The position numbers and the translations under genes were made by a program. 64,000 bases of DNA, taken from NCBI GenBank assembly GCA_963383645.1, contig OY726563.1, positions 38,655,831 to 38,719,830 on the forward strand. The letters are read 5' to 3'. Below the pieces are notes generated by a model. It made no database searches and had not been told where the DNA came from. It was given only the letters and a program-made list of their open reading frames with translations. The number at the start of each line of letters is the position of its first letter. The stretch's first letter is position 1. This document shows, in pieces, positions 1-11,701 of this stretch. The DNA is from Muscardinus avellanarius. Its lineage: Eukaryota; Chordata; Mammalia; Rodentia; Gliridae.

Positions 1-270
1 AGGAGCATACATGCAAACAACATTTGGTATGTTTCCCTCTGGATCAGATCCTACTCCCTCCCCTTCCTTGTGTATATTATCGAGATTGGTAATGATAATT
101 TCATACAAGTACACAACATTAAACTGTTACCTTCATTACATCTCTATTCCCTCTCCTCCCTCCTCTAAACCCCTCCATCACTCCAGTAGAGTCTACTCCT
201 TTTTCTGAGGTCTCTTTTGTTACCAAATTTCTAGCCTCCACATATGAGAGAAAACATAGAACTATTCTTT
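1..270 (-). mobile_element. L1 3'UTR fragment, antisense
   Basis: Read on the - strand this is a purine-rich, G-run-containing LINE-1 3' untranslated region. It resembles the 3' ends at 36445-36850, 40470-40720 and 56125-56390, with the same order of blocks (a GGGAGGG-type tract, then an ACACC-AAGTGCT-GTGTGCATGT-like block). No coding part is present. Confidence 0.7.
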
Positions 271-480
271 AATTTTTGTGGGTCTGGGATGGAACCCAGG
301 GGCATTTGACCTCCAATCCATACCCCTAGCCCTGTTTTTTTATTCTTTATTTTGAAACAGGGTCTCACTAAGTTGTGGAGGGCTTCACTAAGTAGCTGAG
401 GCTGTTCGCGAACTTCGATCCGCTGGTCTCAGCCTCCCGAATGCTGGGATTACAAGCATATGCCACCACGTCCGGCTCAC
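271..480 (-). mobile_element. B1-dID SINE
   Basis: Composite squirrel SINE in reverse orientation. The ID-like half comes first (GGTCTGGGATGGAACCCAGG), followed by the T-rich linker and the B1 half ending CCACCACGTCCGGCT. An 11-base target duplication AACTATTCTTT flanks it at 260-270 and 481-491. Confidence 0.9.
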
Positions 481-512
481 AACTATTCTTTTATTCTTTA
501 ATTATAGCTCAG

Positions 513-1160
513 AGCCAGGTGTGATGGCGCATGTCTGTAACCCTGGTACTCGGGAGGCTGAGACAGGAGGATCACAGGTTCATGGCCAGTCTCATCAACT
601 TAGCAAGGCCCTCTACAACTTAGTGAGACCATGTTTCAAAATAAAACAGATGAATGGATTGCAAAACTCTGGGAAATACACACAATGGAATTCTACTCAG
701 CCATAAAGAAGAACAAAATAATATCATTTGCAATAAGATGGAAAGTCCTGGAGAGCATTATGTTAAGTGAGATTAGCAAAGCACAGAAGGAAAAGGTACA
801 TATGTTCCCTCTAATATGCCCAAACTAGGGAATGTAGAGGATACTAGTGGTAATGGAGGGAAAATACCAGCAAAACTTGAATGGAAAGATAGGGGAGGAG
901 GAAGGCTGAACTTGATTAATGAGGGTCTACATCTGAATATGTATAAAATTATGAATATAGCATGGTTACCCTGGACAATCATTGGTGGGAGGGGGGAAGG
1001 GAAAACAGAGGCAGGGGGGAGAGGGCACCAAGTATAGTTTAAATGTATACCATTTATGTTCAATAAAAATTAAAAAAAAACAAAATAAAAAAATAAAAAA
1101 TAGTGCTGTGGCATAGCTCAGAGGTAGAATGTCCCTGGGTTTAATCCCTAGTGCCTAAAT
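513..1160 (+). mobile_element. B1-dID SINE split by an L1 insertion
   Basis: The B1 half runs 513-645 and stops in its A-rich linker (TTTCAAAATAAAA). The missing ID-like half (GCATAGCTCAGAGGTAGAAT ... CCCTAGTGCC) resumes at about 1102-1157, after an L1 3' end. A short AAAT-type tail follows. The halves are in the right order and orientation, so this is one SINE opened at its linker. Confidence 0.85.
646..1101 (+). mobile_element. 5'-truncated L1 3' end
   Basis: The start matches the C-terminal ORF2 stretch also seen at about 8677-8853 (DEW-AKLWEIHTMEFYSAIKK), ending in MFPLICPN and a stop at 826-828. About 230 bases of 3'UTR and an A-rich tail (about 1063-1101) follow. It lies inside the linker of the SINE at 513-1160. 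Confidence 0.9.
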
Positions 1161-1403
1161 AAATAAATAAATAAATAATAGCACAGTTGTTCAATGGTGT
1201 TTTACCTTTTGCTTTTTTAATCAGATCAGGCAGGACAGAACTGTAGTGTATGAAACTGGTACCCTACCTAGATCCCTTTTGGCCTCCTTCCATGCTTACC
1301 CTCTGAGTTGCTGGCAAACTACAGGCACCATATATTTTTAGAGATTAGCTTTCAAAGACCTCAGTCAATGAACCACCAACAAAGAGGGTATAAAAGGCAG
1401 CCC
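1161..1403. other. Sequence without recognised elements
   Basis: Begins with a short AAAT repeat tail, then apparently unique sequence. No convincing ORF or known repeat was seen. Confidence 0.5.
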
Positions 1404-1670
1404 CAGCCAGGCATAGTGATGCCCACCTGTAATCCTAGTACTTGGGAGGCTGAGACAGGATTGCAGACCAGGCAGGTTCAAGACTGGCCTCAGTACTTTA
1501 GCAACACATTCAGCAACTTAGCAAGACCCTGTTTCAAAATAAAAACTGAAAAAGGCTGGGGGTGTAGTTCTGAGGTAGAAGGCTCATGGGTTCAATCCCT
1601 AGTACAAAATAAATAAATAAATAAATAAATAAGTAAATAAATTAAATAAATAAATAAATACATAAATAAA
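1404..1670 (+). mobile_element. B1-dID SINE with long AAAT tail
   Basis: B1 half begins AGCCAGGCATAGTGATGCCC. The ID-like half is GGCTGGGGGTGTAGTTCTGA ... CAATCCCTAGTAC. The tail has expanded into an (AAAT)n microsatellite from about 1605 to 1668. Confidence 0.9.
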
Positions 1671-2340
1671 AGCTGCCCTGTTGCCTCCCAGCAGGGCTAA
1701 CTCTATGGTGCCAGTTTTCTTCCAGAGCTTCCCAATGTGGCCAGGCTGAAGGTAGTCTCCCACTCAGATCTCATCCTTGCTAACTCCTCCACTTACCTCT
1801 CTATTCTCTTTCCCACCAGCTTCTTGTCCTCAGAGCACTCCCCTAACAAATCACTTACAAAAGAATTCCTGTTTCAGGCTCTGCATCCCCAAATTGGAAC
1901 TGTGAGGTATTTAAATAAATTAATTTACTTATAGACTGGGACCAACTAACATATTCTTCAATTTGCGTGCATACCCCATTAGCATTTTCTGAGTTACTAC
2001 TGGTTGTTAGATATTCCCTCCACCATCACACACAGAGTGGAAGGGCTAGAAATTGACTGGCTGATTTTTCTCCAGGTGTTTCTCCTGTGTTGGGTTGTGT
2101 TCCTCTTCCAGTCTTTGCTATTTTTCCATTCAGATGGCTGCCATCTCCATAGCATTCTTTCTCAGAGTAGCTCCTATTTGCCCAACCTGCCAATTTTTCC
2201 TTTTCCTACTGCTCAGCCTCCAAAAGCCAGCAGTCACTGATGGTGAGTGGAAGGATACAGCCAGAATTATTATGGGGAAAGCCCAATTCCAGTACCCCAA
2301 GGCTCTCACTCATAGTGCAAGCTATTAAGCATTTGTTCAG
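1671..2340. other. Apparently unique sequence
   Basis: Overlapping short open frames (up to 78 codons) are present but none shows a recognisable motif. No SINE or L1 block was recognised. It may hold decayed repeats that cannot be identified by eye. Confidence 0.45.
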
Positions 2341-2465
2341 CTGCTTTCCAATGAGCAGTGGCTCAGCTAGAATCCCAGTGTCTTGGAAACTGAGACAGGA
2401 GGATCACAGGTTTGAGGCATATCTCACTAGCTGAAGCAAATTAAGCTCAACTACTGAGACGGAAG
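2341..2465 (+). mobile_element. Degenerate B1-like SINE fragment
   Basis: Contains AGAATCCCAGTGTCTTGGAA and CTGAGACAGGAGGATCACAG, the diagnostic core of the B1 half. The ID-like half is absent. Confidence 0.6.
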
Positions 2466-3810
2466 TGTCTTAATAAAGAGAAAACTCAGCGTACAATCCA
2501 AAACAGACTCGGGGACTACAGCAGAAGAAATCCAACAACTGAATTGTAAGATTCACCACAACACACAAAAAAAGCAGAAAGTGAGCTGAAGACGCGGGCG
2601 GCCGGCGGATTGCAGGCACAGGCACAGGTGCAGGTGGCTGTGGGGCCCGATCCAAACAGAAATTTTGCGTCCTTAACATTCCGAGAGAGGCCCTAGAGTC
2701 TGAAAGTGGCCAGAGAGTTCCAATACCTGAAGTTGCGAGCTAACTGGAGCTCCTGAGCAGCACTGTTTGCCCACCAAAGGCGGCCCCACAGACACGCCCA
2801 GAGACCTTCAGTGACCCGGAAGCGGACCTTCTAACCACGGAAGCAGCAAATCAGCGGGATATGGAAGACGTGCCAGCACTTCAGAACCACAGGTTGGACT
2901 GCCAGGTAACAGCATGAACTCAGAGGAGCCATGGAACCCGGCGAGCACACAGTGAGTGTGATAACTGTGAGTGCCAGTGTGCACAGAGGGTATCTCAACT
3001 CCGTTATCACAGAAGGGCGCTTAAGGTGTGATACCTGCACAGGGCCACAAGGGGATGCTCCAAGCAAATATAAGACAGTGGCATAATCACCATCTATTAG
3101 TAACGTAGTAGGACTGTTATTTTTATTTTTTATTATTATTTTTCTATCCTTTTATATTTTATTTTTTATTTTTGTGGTTTGGTATTTGTTTTATTTTTGG
3201 GGTCTTTGGGTTTGTTTTGGTTTTCAGTTTTCTGGGGGGATAAATTTTTGGTTCCTTCTTTTTTTACTTACATATGGTGGTTAGTGTTGTGTTTTATTTT
3301 ATTTTATTCTCATCCTATTTAATCTCTTAATCTTTTCTGTTCTTTCTTGGCGGTATTTTTTTTCAAAGTTGCTGTCTATACATGATGTATAAAAGTTACC
3401 CTTTGTACCTTATTTTGTTTCCTTATCTGTTTGTCTTTGCTCCTTTCCCCCACTCCTTCTACAAAGTCTTCAATTTAGGCTATATACTATCTTCCCTCAA
3501 AACCTTCTCTTTGTCCCCTAAATGTATCTCTGTGTTTAATACACAAAATTTCTCACATCTCCATACTTATATATTCCAATAAATACAACAGCCTTACTAT
3601 CTAAACTTCTCCCATTCTCAACCAGATACAACCTTATTATATGTAAATTCTTCCACAACCTAATCATATTTTCTACGTTACCTGACTCCTGCACCCATTA
3701 CCCTAGCTACTCCACCATTACCCAACCCTCACCACTTGAAAAAGGACTGCTTACCAGTTGACTTTTCTAAATTCCTAATACTAAGACTGGGCTAAAAGTA
3801 ATACCCACAA
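2466..3810 (+). promoter_or_regulatory. L1 number 1 5'UTR (putative)
   Basis: GC- and CpG-containing sequence at about 2590-3060 is followed by a strongly T-rich stretch at 3110-3600 leading into ORF1, as in the second L1 at 29510-29940. L1 5'UTRs normally hold an internal promoter. Whether this one did, and its exact 5' boundary, cannot be read here. Confidence 0.55.
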
Positions 3811-4793
3811 ATGATGGGAAGACAGCAGAAAAGCAGGCCTGAGAACTTTGAAAATATGAGAACCAGGAATAGTGGAGAAATGACAAAAGTCACAAACACT
3901 GACCTACAAGAAATGCAAGAAGGGGAGCTCCGAATCTTGATCTAGTGTGATGAAAGGATTTAAAACAAGTTTAGAGGAGATGAAAGATGAGTTAGAAATA
4001 CTAAGAAAGAATCAAAAAGAGGTCTGGAATGAAATGAAAGAGTCAATAAATGAAATGAAGTCAGCAATAGAAAGAAATTCTGGAAGATTAGATGAAATGG
4101 AAAGTAGAATATCACTGTTAGAAGACAGTTCACCCAAAACCGAAAACACAGGAAATAGTATATAGAAGTCATTACAGCAGCAAAACTTAAACATACAGCA
4201 AATTTGGGACAACATGAAACGCCCTAACTTATGGATAAAAGTCATTGAAGAAAGGATAGAGGTAACATACGACCAGAGGCATCCGTAATCTTTTCACAGA
4301 AATAATTTTGGAGAATTTCCCAAACATGGAATGAGATGTAGATCTTCATGTTCAGGAGACATACAGAACACCATTAAGACAAGATCAAAGAAGGACCTCC
4401 CCATGCAACATAATAATCAAAATGACTAACATAGAGGCCAAGGAAAAGATCTTAAAAGCAGTGAGAACAAAAGGTTGGGTGACATACAGAGGCAAAACAA
4501 TAAGAATCGCCCCAGACTATACAACCCAGGTCATGAATGCCAGGAGAGACTGGTATGACATGATCCAGACCTTGGAAGAAAATAACTTCCAACCAAAGCT
4601 GCTTTATTCAGCAAAACTACTACTCAAAGTTGACAGAGAAATAAAAGTGTTTCAAGATAAACAAAATCTCAAAAAATTTATGAATTCAAAGCCAGCACTA
4701 GGGAAAATACTTAAAGAAATAAACCATAAAGAAGAAAAAAGAAGCAGACTTCAGAACCAGAGAAGAGAGGAAAGTGATCAGAAGGGCTTCTAA
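3811..4793 (+). pseudogene. L1 ORF1 (RNA-binding chaperone) pseudogene
   Basis: ORF1p is the trimeric coiled-coil RNA chaperone that coats L1 RNA in the cytoplasm. The likely start is ATG at 3811 or 3814 (MGRQQKSRPENF). The frame hits a TAG near 3942, and coding similarity resumes in a shifted frame at 3947-4165 with heptad-like coiled coil and the MESRISLLED segment. After a further break the C-terminal domain is open from 4422 to 4793 (MTNIEAKEKILKAVRTKG, GKTIRIAPDYTTQV, KPALGKILKEINHKEE). The order coiled coil, RRM-like region, C-terminal domain matches the family, but several frameshifts and stops make it a pseudogene. Confidence 0.9.
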
Positions 4794-4838
4794 GTAAAGA
4801 AGAAAGAAAAACCTACCAAAGAGATGATAGAACACAAA

Positions 4839-7800
4839 ATGACAGAAAACAAAATCATATTTCAATAATAACTCTTAACATCAGAGGACTTAACTCACCA
4901 ATCAAAAGACATAAACTGCCGGGCATGGTGCTGCACGTTTGTAATCCCCGCGCTTGGGAGGCAGAGACAGGAGGATCACGCAGGTTCGAAGTCAGCCACG
5001 CTGGCTTTAAGAGACCCTGTTTCCAAATAAAAAGTATAAAATAGGTCTGGGAGTGTAGCTCGGCAGTAGAAGGGCTTTCCGCAACCCCAGTACCACCAAG
5101 AAAAAAAAAAAGACATAGACTGGCAATGTGGATCAAAAAACATAACCCAAATATATGCTCACCTAACACCCAAAGACATTCACAAACTGAAAGTGAAAGG
5201 ACGGAAAAAGATATACCATGCTACTGGAGAACAAAAAAGGGCAGGGGTAGCAATCCTGATATCCAACAAAACAGACTTTAAAGTAAGACACATCAGAAGA
5301 GACAAATCAGGGCACTTTCTTTTATTAAAAGGAACAATACACCAAGACGATATAATGATAGTAAATGTTTATGCCCCAAATGTGAATGCAACCACATTTG
5401 TAAAACAAACCCTTTGGGACATCAGGTCTCAAATAGACCCAAATACAATAGTTCTGGGAGACTTTAATACGCCTCTCACTCCACTGGATCAATCTTCAAG
5501 GCAAAAGATGAATAAAGACTCTTTAGAACTAAAGAAAACTATAAACCAAATGGCCCTAATAGACATATACAGAATATTTCATCCAGAAATTACAGAATAC
5601 ACATTCTTTTCATTAGCTCATGGAACCTTCTCCCAAATAGATCACATTCTGGGACACAAAGAAAACACCAGCAAATTCAAAAGATGTAATATAATTCTTT
5701 GCATCTTTTCAGACCATAATGGAATTAAAGTAGAAATCAACAACAGGAAACTCAAAAGAAACTATGCAAATACATGGAGACTGAATGATACACTATTGAA
5801 TGATGAATGGGTAAGAGCAGAGATTAGGAAAGAAATAAAGAAATTTTTGGAAATAAATGAAAACAGAGACACAACTTACCAAAATCTATGGGACACTATG
5901 AAGGCAGTATTAAGAGGAAAGTTTATAGCATTGAGTGCCCACATAAGAAGGACTGAGAATCACCAAGTACAGATCCTATTGGCACAACTCAAGGAAATAG
6001 AAAGACTGCAACAGTCCAATCCCAAATCCAGCAGAAGACAGGAAATTATTAAAATTTGAGCAGAAATAAATGAAATAGAGAACAAAAAAACAATTCAAAG
6101 AATCAAAAAAACAAAAAGCTGGTTCTTTGAAAAGGTTAATAGAATTGATAAACCCCTGGCCAACCTAAGCAAAAAAAAAATCAACACAAATTACTAAAAT
6201 CAGAAATGAAAAAGGATACATCACCACAGATAGTGGAGAAATTCAAAGGATTATCAGAAACCACTTTGAAAATTTATACTCCAATAGACAAGAAAACATG
6301 AAAGAAATCAATAGATTCCTAAACACAGTTAACCTACCTAAACTGAACCAGGAGGACACAGCAAGCCTAAACCAACCAAGAGCAAACAATGAAATAGAAA
6401 CAGCAATAAAAATTCTTCCATCAAAGAGAAGCCCAGGCCCAGATGGGTTTCCAGCTGAATTCTACAAAACCTTCAGTAAAGAACTAATACCAATACTGCA
6501 TAACTTATTCCAGGAAATTGAAAGAGATGGAACTTTCCCAAGTTCCTTCTACAAGGCCAGTATCACATTAATCCCCAAACCAAATAACAATACCTCAAGA
6601 AAGGAAAACTACTGACCAGTATCCTTAACGAACATAGATGCAAAAATTCTAAACAAAATACTAGCCATATGCATTCAAAACCGTATCAAGAGAATACGGT
6701 TTTGAATCCACGACCAAGTTGGATTCATCCCAGAAAAACAAGGCTGGTTCAACATATGCAAATCAATATATGTCATTCACCACATAAACAGAATCAAGAA
6801 TAAAAACCACATTATTATAGCAATAGATGCTGAAAAAGCATTCAACAAAATCCAACACCCATTCACGTTAAAAACACTACAGAAAATTGGAATAGAAGGA
6901 ACATACCTCAACATCATTAAGGCAATATACAACAAATCCAAAGCCAACATTATACTGAATGGGGGAAAACAGCAAGAATTTCTCCTAAAATCGGGAACAA
7001 AACAAGGATGCCCACTATCACCACTCCTCTTTAATATATTCCTTGAGACTCTTGCTACAGAAATAAGACAAGAGAAGGAAATCAAAGGAATTCAAATAGG
7101 AAGAGAGGAATTAAAATTATCCTTATTTGCAGATGACATGATCCTTTATCTAGAAGACCCTAAGGACTCAACCAAAAGACTTCTGGAGCTAATTAACAAA
7201 TTCAACAAAGTTGCAGGATACAAAATCAACCTAAAGAAATCAGTGGCTTTTCTTAACACCAACAATGAATCCACAATGAAAGAAATAAAACAATCAGTTC
7301 TATTCACTATAACCTCCAAACCAATAAAATACCTAGGAATAAACCTAACCCAAGATGTAAAAGATCTCTACAACAAAAACTATAAAACACTAAAGAAAGA
7401 AATTGAAGAAGACCTTGGAAGATGGAAAGACCTCCCGTGCTCGTGGATAGGCAGAATAAATATCATCAAAACAGCCATTCTGCAAAAAATGATTTATAGA
7501 TTCAATGCAATTCCCATTAAAATACCAGTGACATTCTTCAGAGACCTAGAAAAATCAATCATGAACTTTATATGAAGAAAGAAAAGACCCAGAATAGCCA
7601 AAGCAATTCTCAGCTATAAGAATCATGCAGAAGGCATCACAATCCCAGACTTCAAACTATACTATAGATTAATAGTAGTAAAAACAGCATGGTACTGGCA
7701 CAATAACAGGTACACTGACCAGTGGAACAGAATAGAAGATACAGAAACAAACCCACACACCTGCAGTCAATTAATCTTTGACAAAGGGGTCAAACTCATA

Positions 7801-8853
7801 CCCTGGAGAAAAGACAGCCTTTTCAACAAATGGTGCTGGGAAAACTGGCTATCCATTTGTAGAAAGATGGAATTAAATCCTTACCTCTCACCATGTACAA
7901 GAATCAACTCGAGATGGACCAAAGACTTAGAAATTAGATCAGAGACTGTGAAGTTATTAGAGGAGAGCTTAGGCTCAACACTACAATATATAGGCACAGG
8001 CAGTAACTTTCTCAACAAAACCTCCAAAGCTCAGGAAATTAAAGCAAGAATTAACAAGTGGGACAGCATCAAACTAAAAAGCTTCTTCTCATCAAAGGAA
8101 ACCATCAAGAACCTAAAGAGGAAGCATACAGAATGGGAGAAGATCTTTTTACCAGTCACCACTCCAATAGGGGTCTAATATCCAGAATTTACAAAGAGCT
8201 CAAAAGACTCTACACTAGCAAAACAAACAACCCAATCAAAAAGTGGGCAATTGAATTGAACAGACACTTTACAAAAGAAGAGATCCAAATGGCCAATAGA
8301 TTCATGAAAAGATGTTCTTCATCATTAGCCATCAGGGAGATGCAAATCAAAACTATGCTGAGATTCCATCTAACCCCACTCAGATTGGCAAGCATAAAGA
8401 AATAACAACAAATGCTGGCGAGGATGTGGGGAAAGAGGAACTCTTTTACATTGTTGGTGGGAGTGCAAGCTAGTTCAGCCACTATGGAGATCTGTGTGGA
8501 GATTCCTTAGAAAACTGGGAATAGATCCACCATATGATCCAGCTTTACCACTCCTGGGTATTTTTCTAAAGGGGTTGAAAACAGAGAACTACAGCAACAT
8601 AGGCCTGCCTATGTTCATAGGAGCACAATTTGTAATAGCCAAAATATGGAAACAACCTAGGTCCCCATCAACAGATGAATGGTTTGCAAAATTATGGGAA
8701 ATACACACAATGGAATTCTATTCAGCTATAAAGAAGAACAAAATCATGTCATTTTTAAGAAGATGGAAAGTGCTGGAAAGCATTATGTTAAGTGAGACCA
8801 GCCAAACACAGAAAGAGAAGGGACATATGTTTCCTCTAATATGCCCAAACTAG
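4839..8853 (+). pseudogene. L1 ORF2 (endonuclease-reverse transcriptase) pseudogene
   Basis: ORF2p nicks target DNA and reverse-transcribes L1 RNA. The N-terminal frame starts at ATG 4839 and is cut by a SINE at 4919-5107. The endonuclease then reads from about 5193 with NVYAPN, GDFNTPL (Asp codon at 5460), SQIDHILGH and SDHNG (His codon at 5715); the QETH glutamate motif is not readable. Reverse-transcriptase landmarks include [13 protein letters not shown] at about 6430 and FADD at 7126-7137, with the two catalytic aspartates intact. Stops occur at 6058 and 6613 and further frame changes follow. The C-terminal part continues through LPLLGIF and ends in LICPN at 8853. Confidence 0.93.
4919..5107 (+). 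mobile_element. Young-subfamily B1-dID SINE inside L1 ORF2
   Basis: It carries the CpG-rich subfamily markers CCCCGCGCTTGGGAGGCAGA and GTCTGGGAGTGTAGC. It is flanked by a 15-base duplication of L1 sequence (AAAAGACATAAACTG at 4904-4918, with one change at 5108-5122), so it landed in L1 after L1 inserted. Confidence 0.95.
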
Positions 8854-9090
8854 TGAGCATTGGGGATACCAGAGGGACTCCAGATAATGGATGGGAAATC
8901 TCAGCAAAGTTTGAATGGAAAGCTAAGAGAGGAAGGAGGCTGAACTTGATTGATGAGGGGCTACTTCCAAATAGGTGTAAAGGTATGAATATAGCAACGT
9001 TAGCCTGGGTATTGATTGTTGGGAGGGTGGAAGGGAAACTGAGGGGGGTGAGAGAGGGCACCAAATACAGATTAAATGTGTAACATTTAC
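8854..9090 (+). mobile_element. L1 number 1 3'UTR
   Basis: Non-coding tail after the ORF2 stop, with the purine-rich GGGAGGGTGGAAGGG tract typical of L1 3'UTRs. It is nearly the same family as 829-1062. The A-rich tail is displaced to 9298-9316 by a SINE. Confidence 0.85.
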
Positions 9091-9287
9091 TTTTTTTTTT
9101 TTGGTGGTACTGGGGTTCCTGGAAGCCCTTCTACCTCTGGGCTACACTCCCAGACCCATTTTTACATTTTTATTTGGAAACAGGGTCTCCTAAGCCAGCG
9201 CGCGTGGCTGGCTTCGAACCTGCGCGATCCTCCTGTCTCTGCCTCCCAAGCGCGGGGATTACAAGCGTGCACCACCACGCCTGGCCC
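9091..9287 (-). mobile_element. Young-subfamily B1-dID SINE in the L1 3' end
   Basis: Starts with a T-run and GGTGGTACTGGGGTTCCTGG, the young-subfamily signature, and contains GCGCGGGGATTACAAGCGTG. Flanked by TAACATTTAC (9081-9090) and TAAAATTTAC (9288-9297). Confidence 0.93.
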
Positions 9288-9316
9288 TAAAATTTACTTT
9301 TAATAAAAAAAATTAT

Positions 9317-9996
9317 GATCACGGTGGAGATCAGTTTGCAATTTCCTTAAAATCTAGGAATGTAACTACCATATGACCTAGCTATGCTACTCCTTGGTAT
9401 CTTCCCAAAATAATTAAAGTCATAATATTATAGTGAAATGTGAATATCCATGTTCATAGCAGAACAATTCACAATAGCCAAATTATGGAAAAAATTCAGG
9501 TGTCTACCAACAGGTGAATGGATAAAAAAGTGGTATATATGTATAATGGAATTCTACTCAACCATAAAGAATAACATTGTGTTATTTGCAGGAAAATAGA
9601 TGGAGCTAGAGAATATTATGCTAAGTGAGATCAGCCAGTCCCCAAAAGTCATAGTTGTATATTTTACCCTAACATATAGAAGATAGAGAGATAATAGGAA
9701 ATGTAAGGGATTATAAATAATGTGGAAAAAGACCAGTAGAATAGACGAAGGGGGTTGGAGGAGGGAGTTAGGAAGGAGAAGAGTAAAGACTAAAAATCCA
9801 AATAGATCAAATAATATTATATGGCAATATGGGACTGTACTACTACCAATCTCACTAACACTTGTGGGAGAAAGGAGGGGGAGCAGGGTGGGATGTAGAA
9901 GGAAATACACTAAGAGCTTGTGTATGTATGTTTTTATCACATTGAGCCTCACTATAATGTATCATTGCAATGCACTAATAAAATTTGTTAAAATAT
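9317..9996 (+). mobile_element. Older L1 3' end
   Basis: ORF2 C-terminal remnant (ACCATATGACCTAGCTATGC, then ATGGAATTCTACTCAACCAT) followed by a 3'UTR and AATAAAATTTGTTAAAAT. It is more diverged than L1 number 1, and no frame stays open. Confidence 0.85.
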
Positions 9997-10405
9997 ATAT
10001 TGGAGTCCTAATCCACAGTACCTCAGAATGTGGCTATATTTGGAAATTGGGTCATGAAAATGGAATTAGGATGAGGGCACACGGGGTTCCTAATCTATGT
10101 CTGGTTTCCTTATAAAATGATAGTCATGTGAAGACAGAGATAAACAGGGATAGTGTCACATGGCCACAAAGGCCAAGATTGGAGGGATGCTGCTGCCAGC
10201 CAAGGAGTCCCAAGGACTTCTGAGAGACCACTAGGAATTAGGGAGAGGCAAGGGAGGACTTCCCATCGGTGTTCGGAAGACTGTTGCCCTTCTCACAGTT
10301 TAATTTCAGACTTCCATGATCCAGAACTGTGAGATAATATGTGTCCATAACTTTAAGCCATCCAGTCTGTGGTATTTTGTTTTGGAAGCTCTAGGAAACT
10401 AGTAG
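9997..10405 (+). mobile_element. MLT1-type MaLR LTR
   Basis: Shows the conserved order of this old LTR family: CCTAATCC near the start, TCCTTATAAAATGATAG in the middle, then TTCAGACTTCCATGATCCAGAACTGTGAGA and AAGCCATCCAGTCTGTGGTA at the end. Likely a solo LTR; no internal region was seen. Confidence 0.75.
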
Positions 10406-10440
10406 AGTTCATGATCAAATTTCTATTTTATAAAATGACC

Positions 10441-10616
10441 TTTAACATTAAAAAATTTTTTAATGGTATATTATCATTATAAACCATAGTGGGGTTCAAA
10501 GTGATACTAACAAATGTACACAGCACTTGGTGAATTTCCTTCCCCATCTGACCCCACTCCTCCCTCCTCCCTCTCCATACATGTTAGTGAAATTGATAGT
10601 GATACCTTAATATATG

Positions 10617-10617
<1 letters not shown>
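10441..10617 (-). mobile_element. L1 3'UTR fragment, antisense
   Basis: A pyrimidine-rich CCCACTCCTCCCTCCTCCCT block downstream of ACACAGCACTTGGTG is the reverse of the L1 3'UTR pattern. It ends at the CA repeat. Confidence 0.65.

Positions 10618-10659
<42 letters not shown>
10618..10659. repeat. (CA)n microsatellite
   Basis: About 21 uninterrupted CA dinucleotides within L1-derived sequence; probably length-variable. Confidence 0.98.
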
Positions 10660-10661
<2 letters not shown>

Positions 10662-10699
10662 TAGCTGTTCCCTTTTTCTTCAATTCTCCTTTTTTCCCT

Positions 10700-11040
10700 T
10701 GGAACTCTTACACACTGTTAGTGGAATTGTAAATTAGTACAACCACTATGGATATCTGCATGGAAGTTCCTTGGAAGATTGGGAATAGAAGCACCATATG
10801 ACCCAGCTTTACCATTCCTGGGTATCTTTCCAAAAGAATTAAAGTCAAAATACTATAGTGATACTTGCATGTCCATGTTTATAGCAGCACAATTCACAGT
10901 AGCCAAATTATGGAATTAATCTAGGAATCTGTCAACAGATGAATGGATAAAGAAATGTGATTTGTATGTATATATGTACATGAATGTTGGAAACGATGGA
11001 ATTTTAGTCAGTCATAAAGAAATTATGACCTACCTTTTAT
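10700..11040 (+). mobile_element. L1 ORF2 C-terminal fragment
   Basis: Decayed coding block running from a GGAATTGTAAATTAGTAC motif through ACCATATGACCCAGCTTTAC and ATTCACAGTAGCCAAATTATGG to GTCATAAAGAAATTATGACC. Same region of ORF2 as 8480-8740. Confidence 0.88.
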
Positions 11041-11042
11041 AG

Positions 11043-11247
11043 TTTTTTTTGGTACTGGGGATGGAACCCAGGGTCATTGCACCTCTGAGCTACATCCCCA
11101 GCCCTATTTTATTTTCTATTATTGAAATAGGAACTCACTAAGTTGTGGAGGGCCTCGCTAAGTTGCTGACACTGTCCTTAAGCCTGTGATCCTCCTGTCT
11201 CAGCCTCCTGAGTACTGAGATTACAAGTGTGCACCACCAAACCTGGT
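11043..11247 (-). mobile_element. B1-dID SINE
   Basis: Reverse-oriented: GGTACTGGGGATGGAACCCA, linker, then TCTCAGCCTCCTGAGTACTG and a CACCACCAAACCTGG end. It is inserted at the end of the L1 fragment. Confidence 0.92.
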
Positions 11248-11361
11248 TTATAAGTTTGTTTTTATGAAGGATCCCACATTGAATTCAATTGTGATTTTTA
11301 TGTTCTTTTTTATCATAGAAAAATTTCCTGGCTTGTTTTTGTCTTTCCAAACATTGACATT

Positions 11362-11701
11362 ATTTTTTCTTTTTCTTTTTCTTGTGGTACTGGGGGTGGA
11401 ACCCAGGACCTTTTTCTACCTCCGGGCTATACTCCCAGACCTTTTTTATACTTTATTTGGAAACAGGGTCTATCTCTCTCTCTTTTTTTTTTTTTTTTTT
11501 GGTGGTACTGGAGGTGGAACCCAGAGGATTTCTACCTCCGGGCTATATTCCCAGACCTATTTTATACTTTATTTGGAAACAGGGTCTCACTAAGTTGCTG
11601 CGAGCCTCACTCAGTAGCTGAGGCTGGCTTTGAACCTGTGCGATCCTCCTCTCTCAGCCTCCCAAGTTCTGGGATTACAAGCGTGCACCACCACACCCGG
11701 C
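11362..11701 (-). mobile_element. B1-dID-dID (extra right monomer) SINE
   Basis: In its own sense this is one full B1-dID unit (11483-11701) followed by a second linker plus ID-like half (11362-11482). A perfect 13-base duplication AAACATTGACATT at 11349-11361 and 11702-11714 encloses both parts, so they were inserted together. Confidence 0.85.

Larger units (their letters stand above)
2466..9316 (+). mobile_element. Near full-length, inactivated L1 (L1 number 1)
   Basis: Order of parts: a 5'UTR-like region (about 2466-3810, start uncertain), broken ORF1 (3811-4793), a short inter-ORF gap, broken ORF2 (4839-8853), a 3'UTR and an A-rich tail ending near 9316. Two younger SINEs sit inside it (4919-5107 and 9091-9287). 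Without them it is about 6.4 kb, the normal size of a mammalian L1. Stops and frameshifts in both ORFs make it incapable of encoding a retrotransposition machinery. Confidence 0.9.

Noticed and set aside
1102..1157. tRNA-like A/B box sequences (GTAGCTCAGAGGTAGAAT, GGTTCAATCCC) at many sites
   Set aside because: These are the ID-like halves of SINEs, not tRNA genes; no cloverleaf or CCA-compatible end forms.
5193..6059. 288-codon frame considered as an independent gene
   Set aside because: It is the endonuclease region of L1 ORF2, lacks an ATG at its start and is continuous with the sequence before the SINE insertion.
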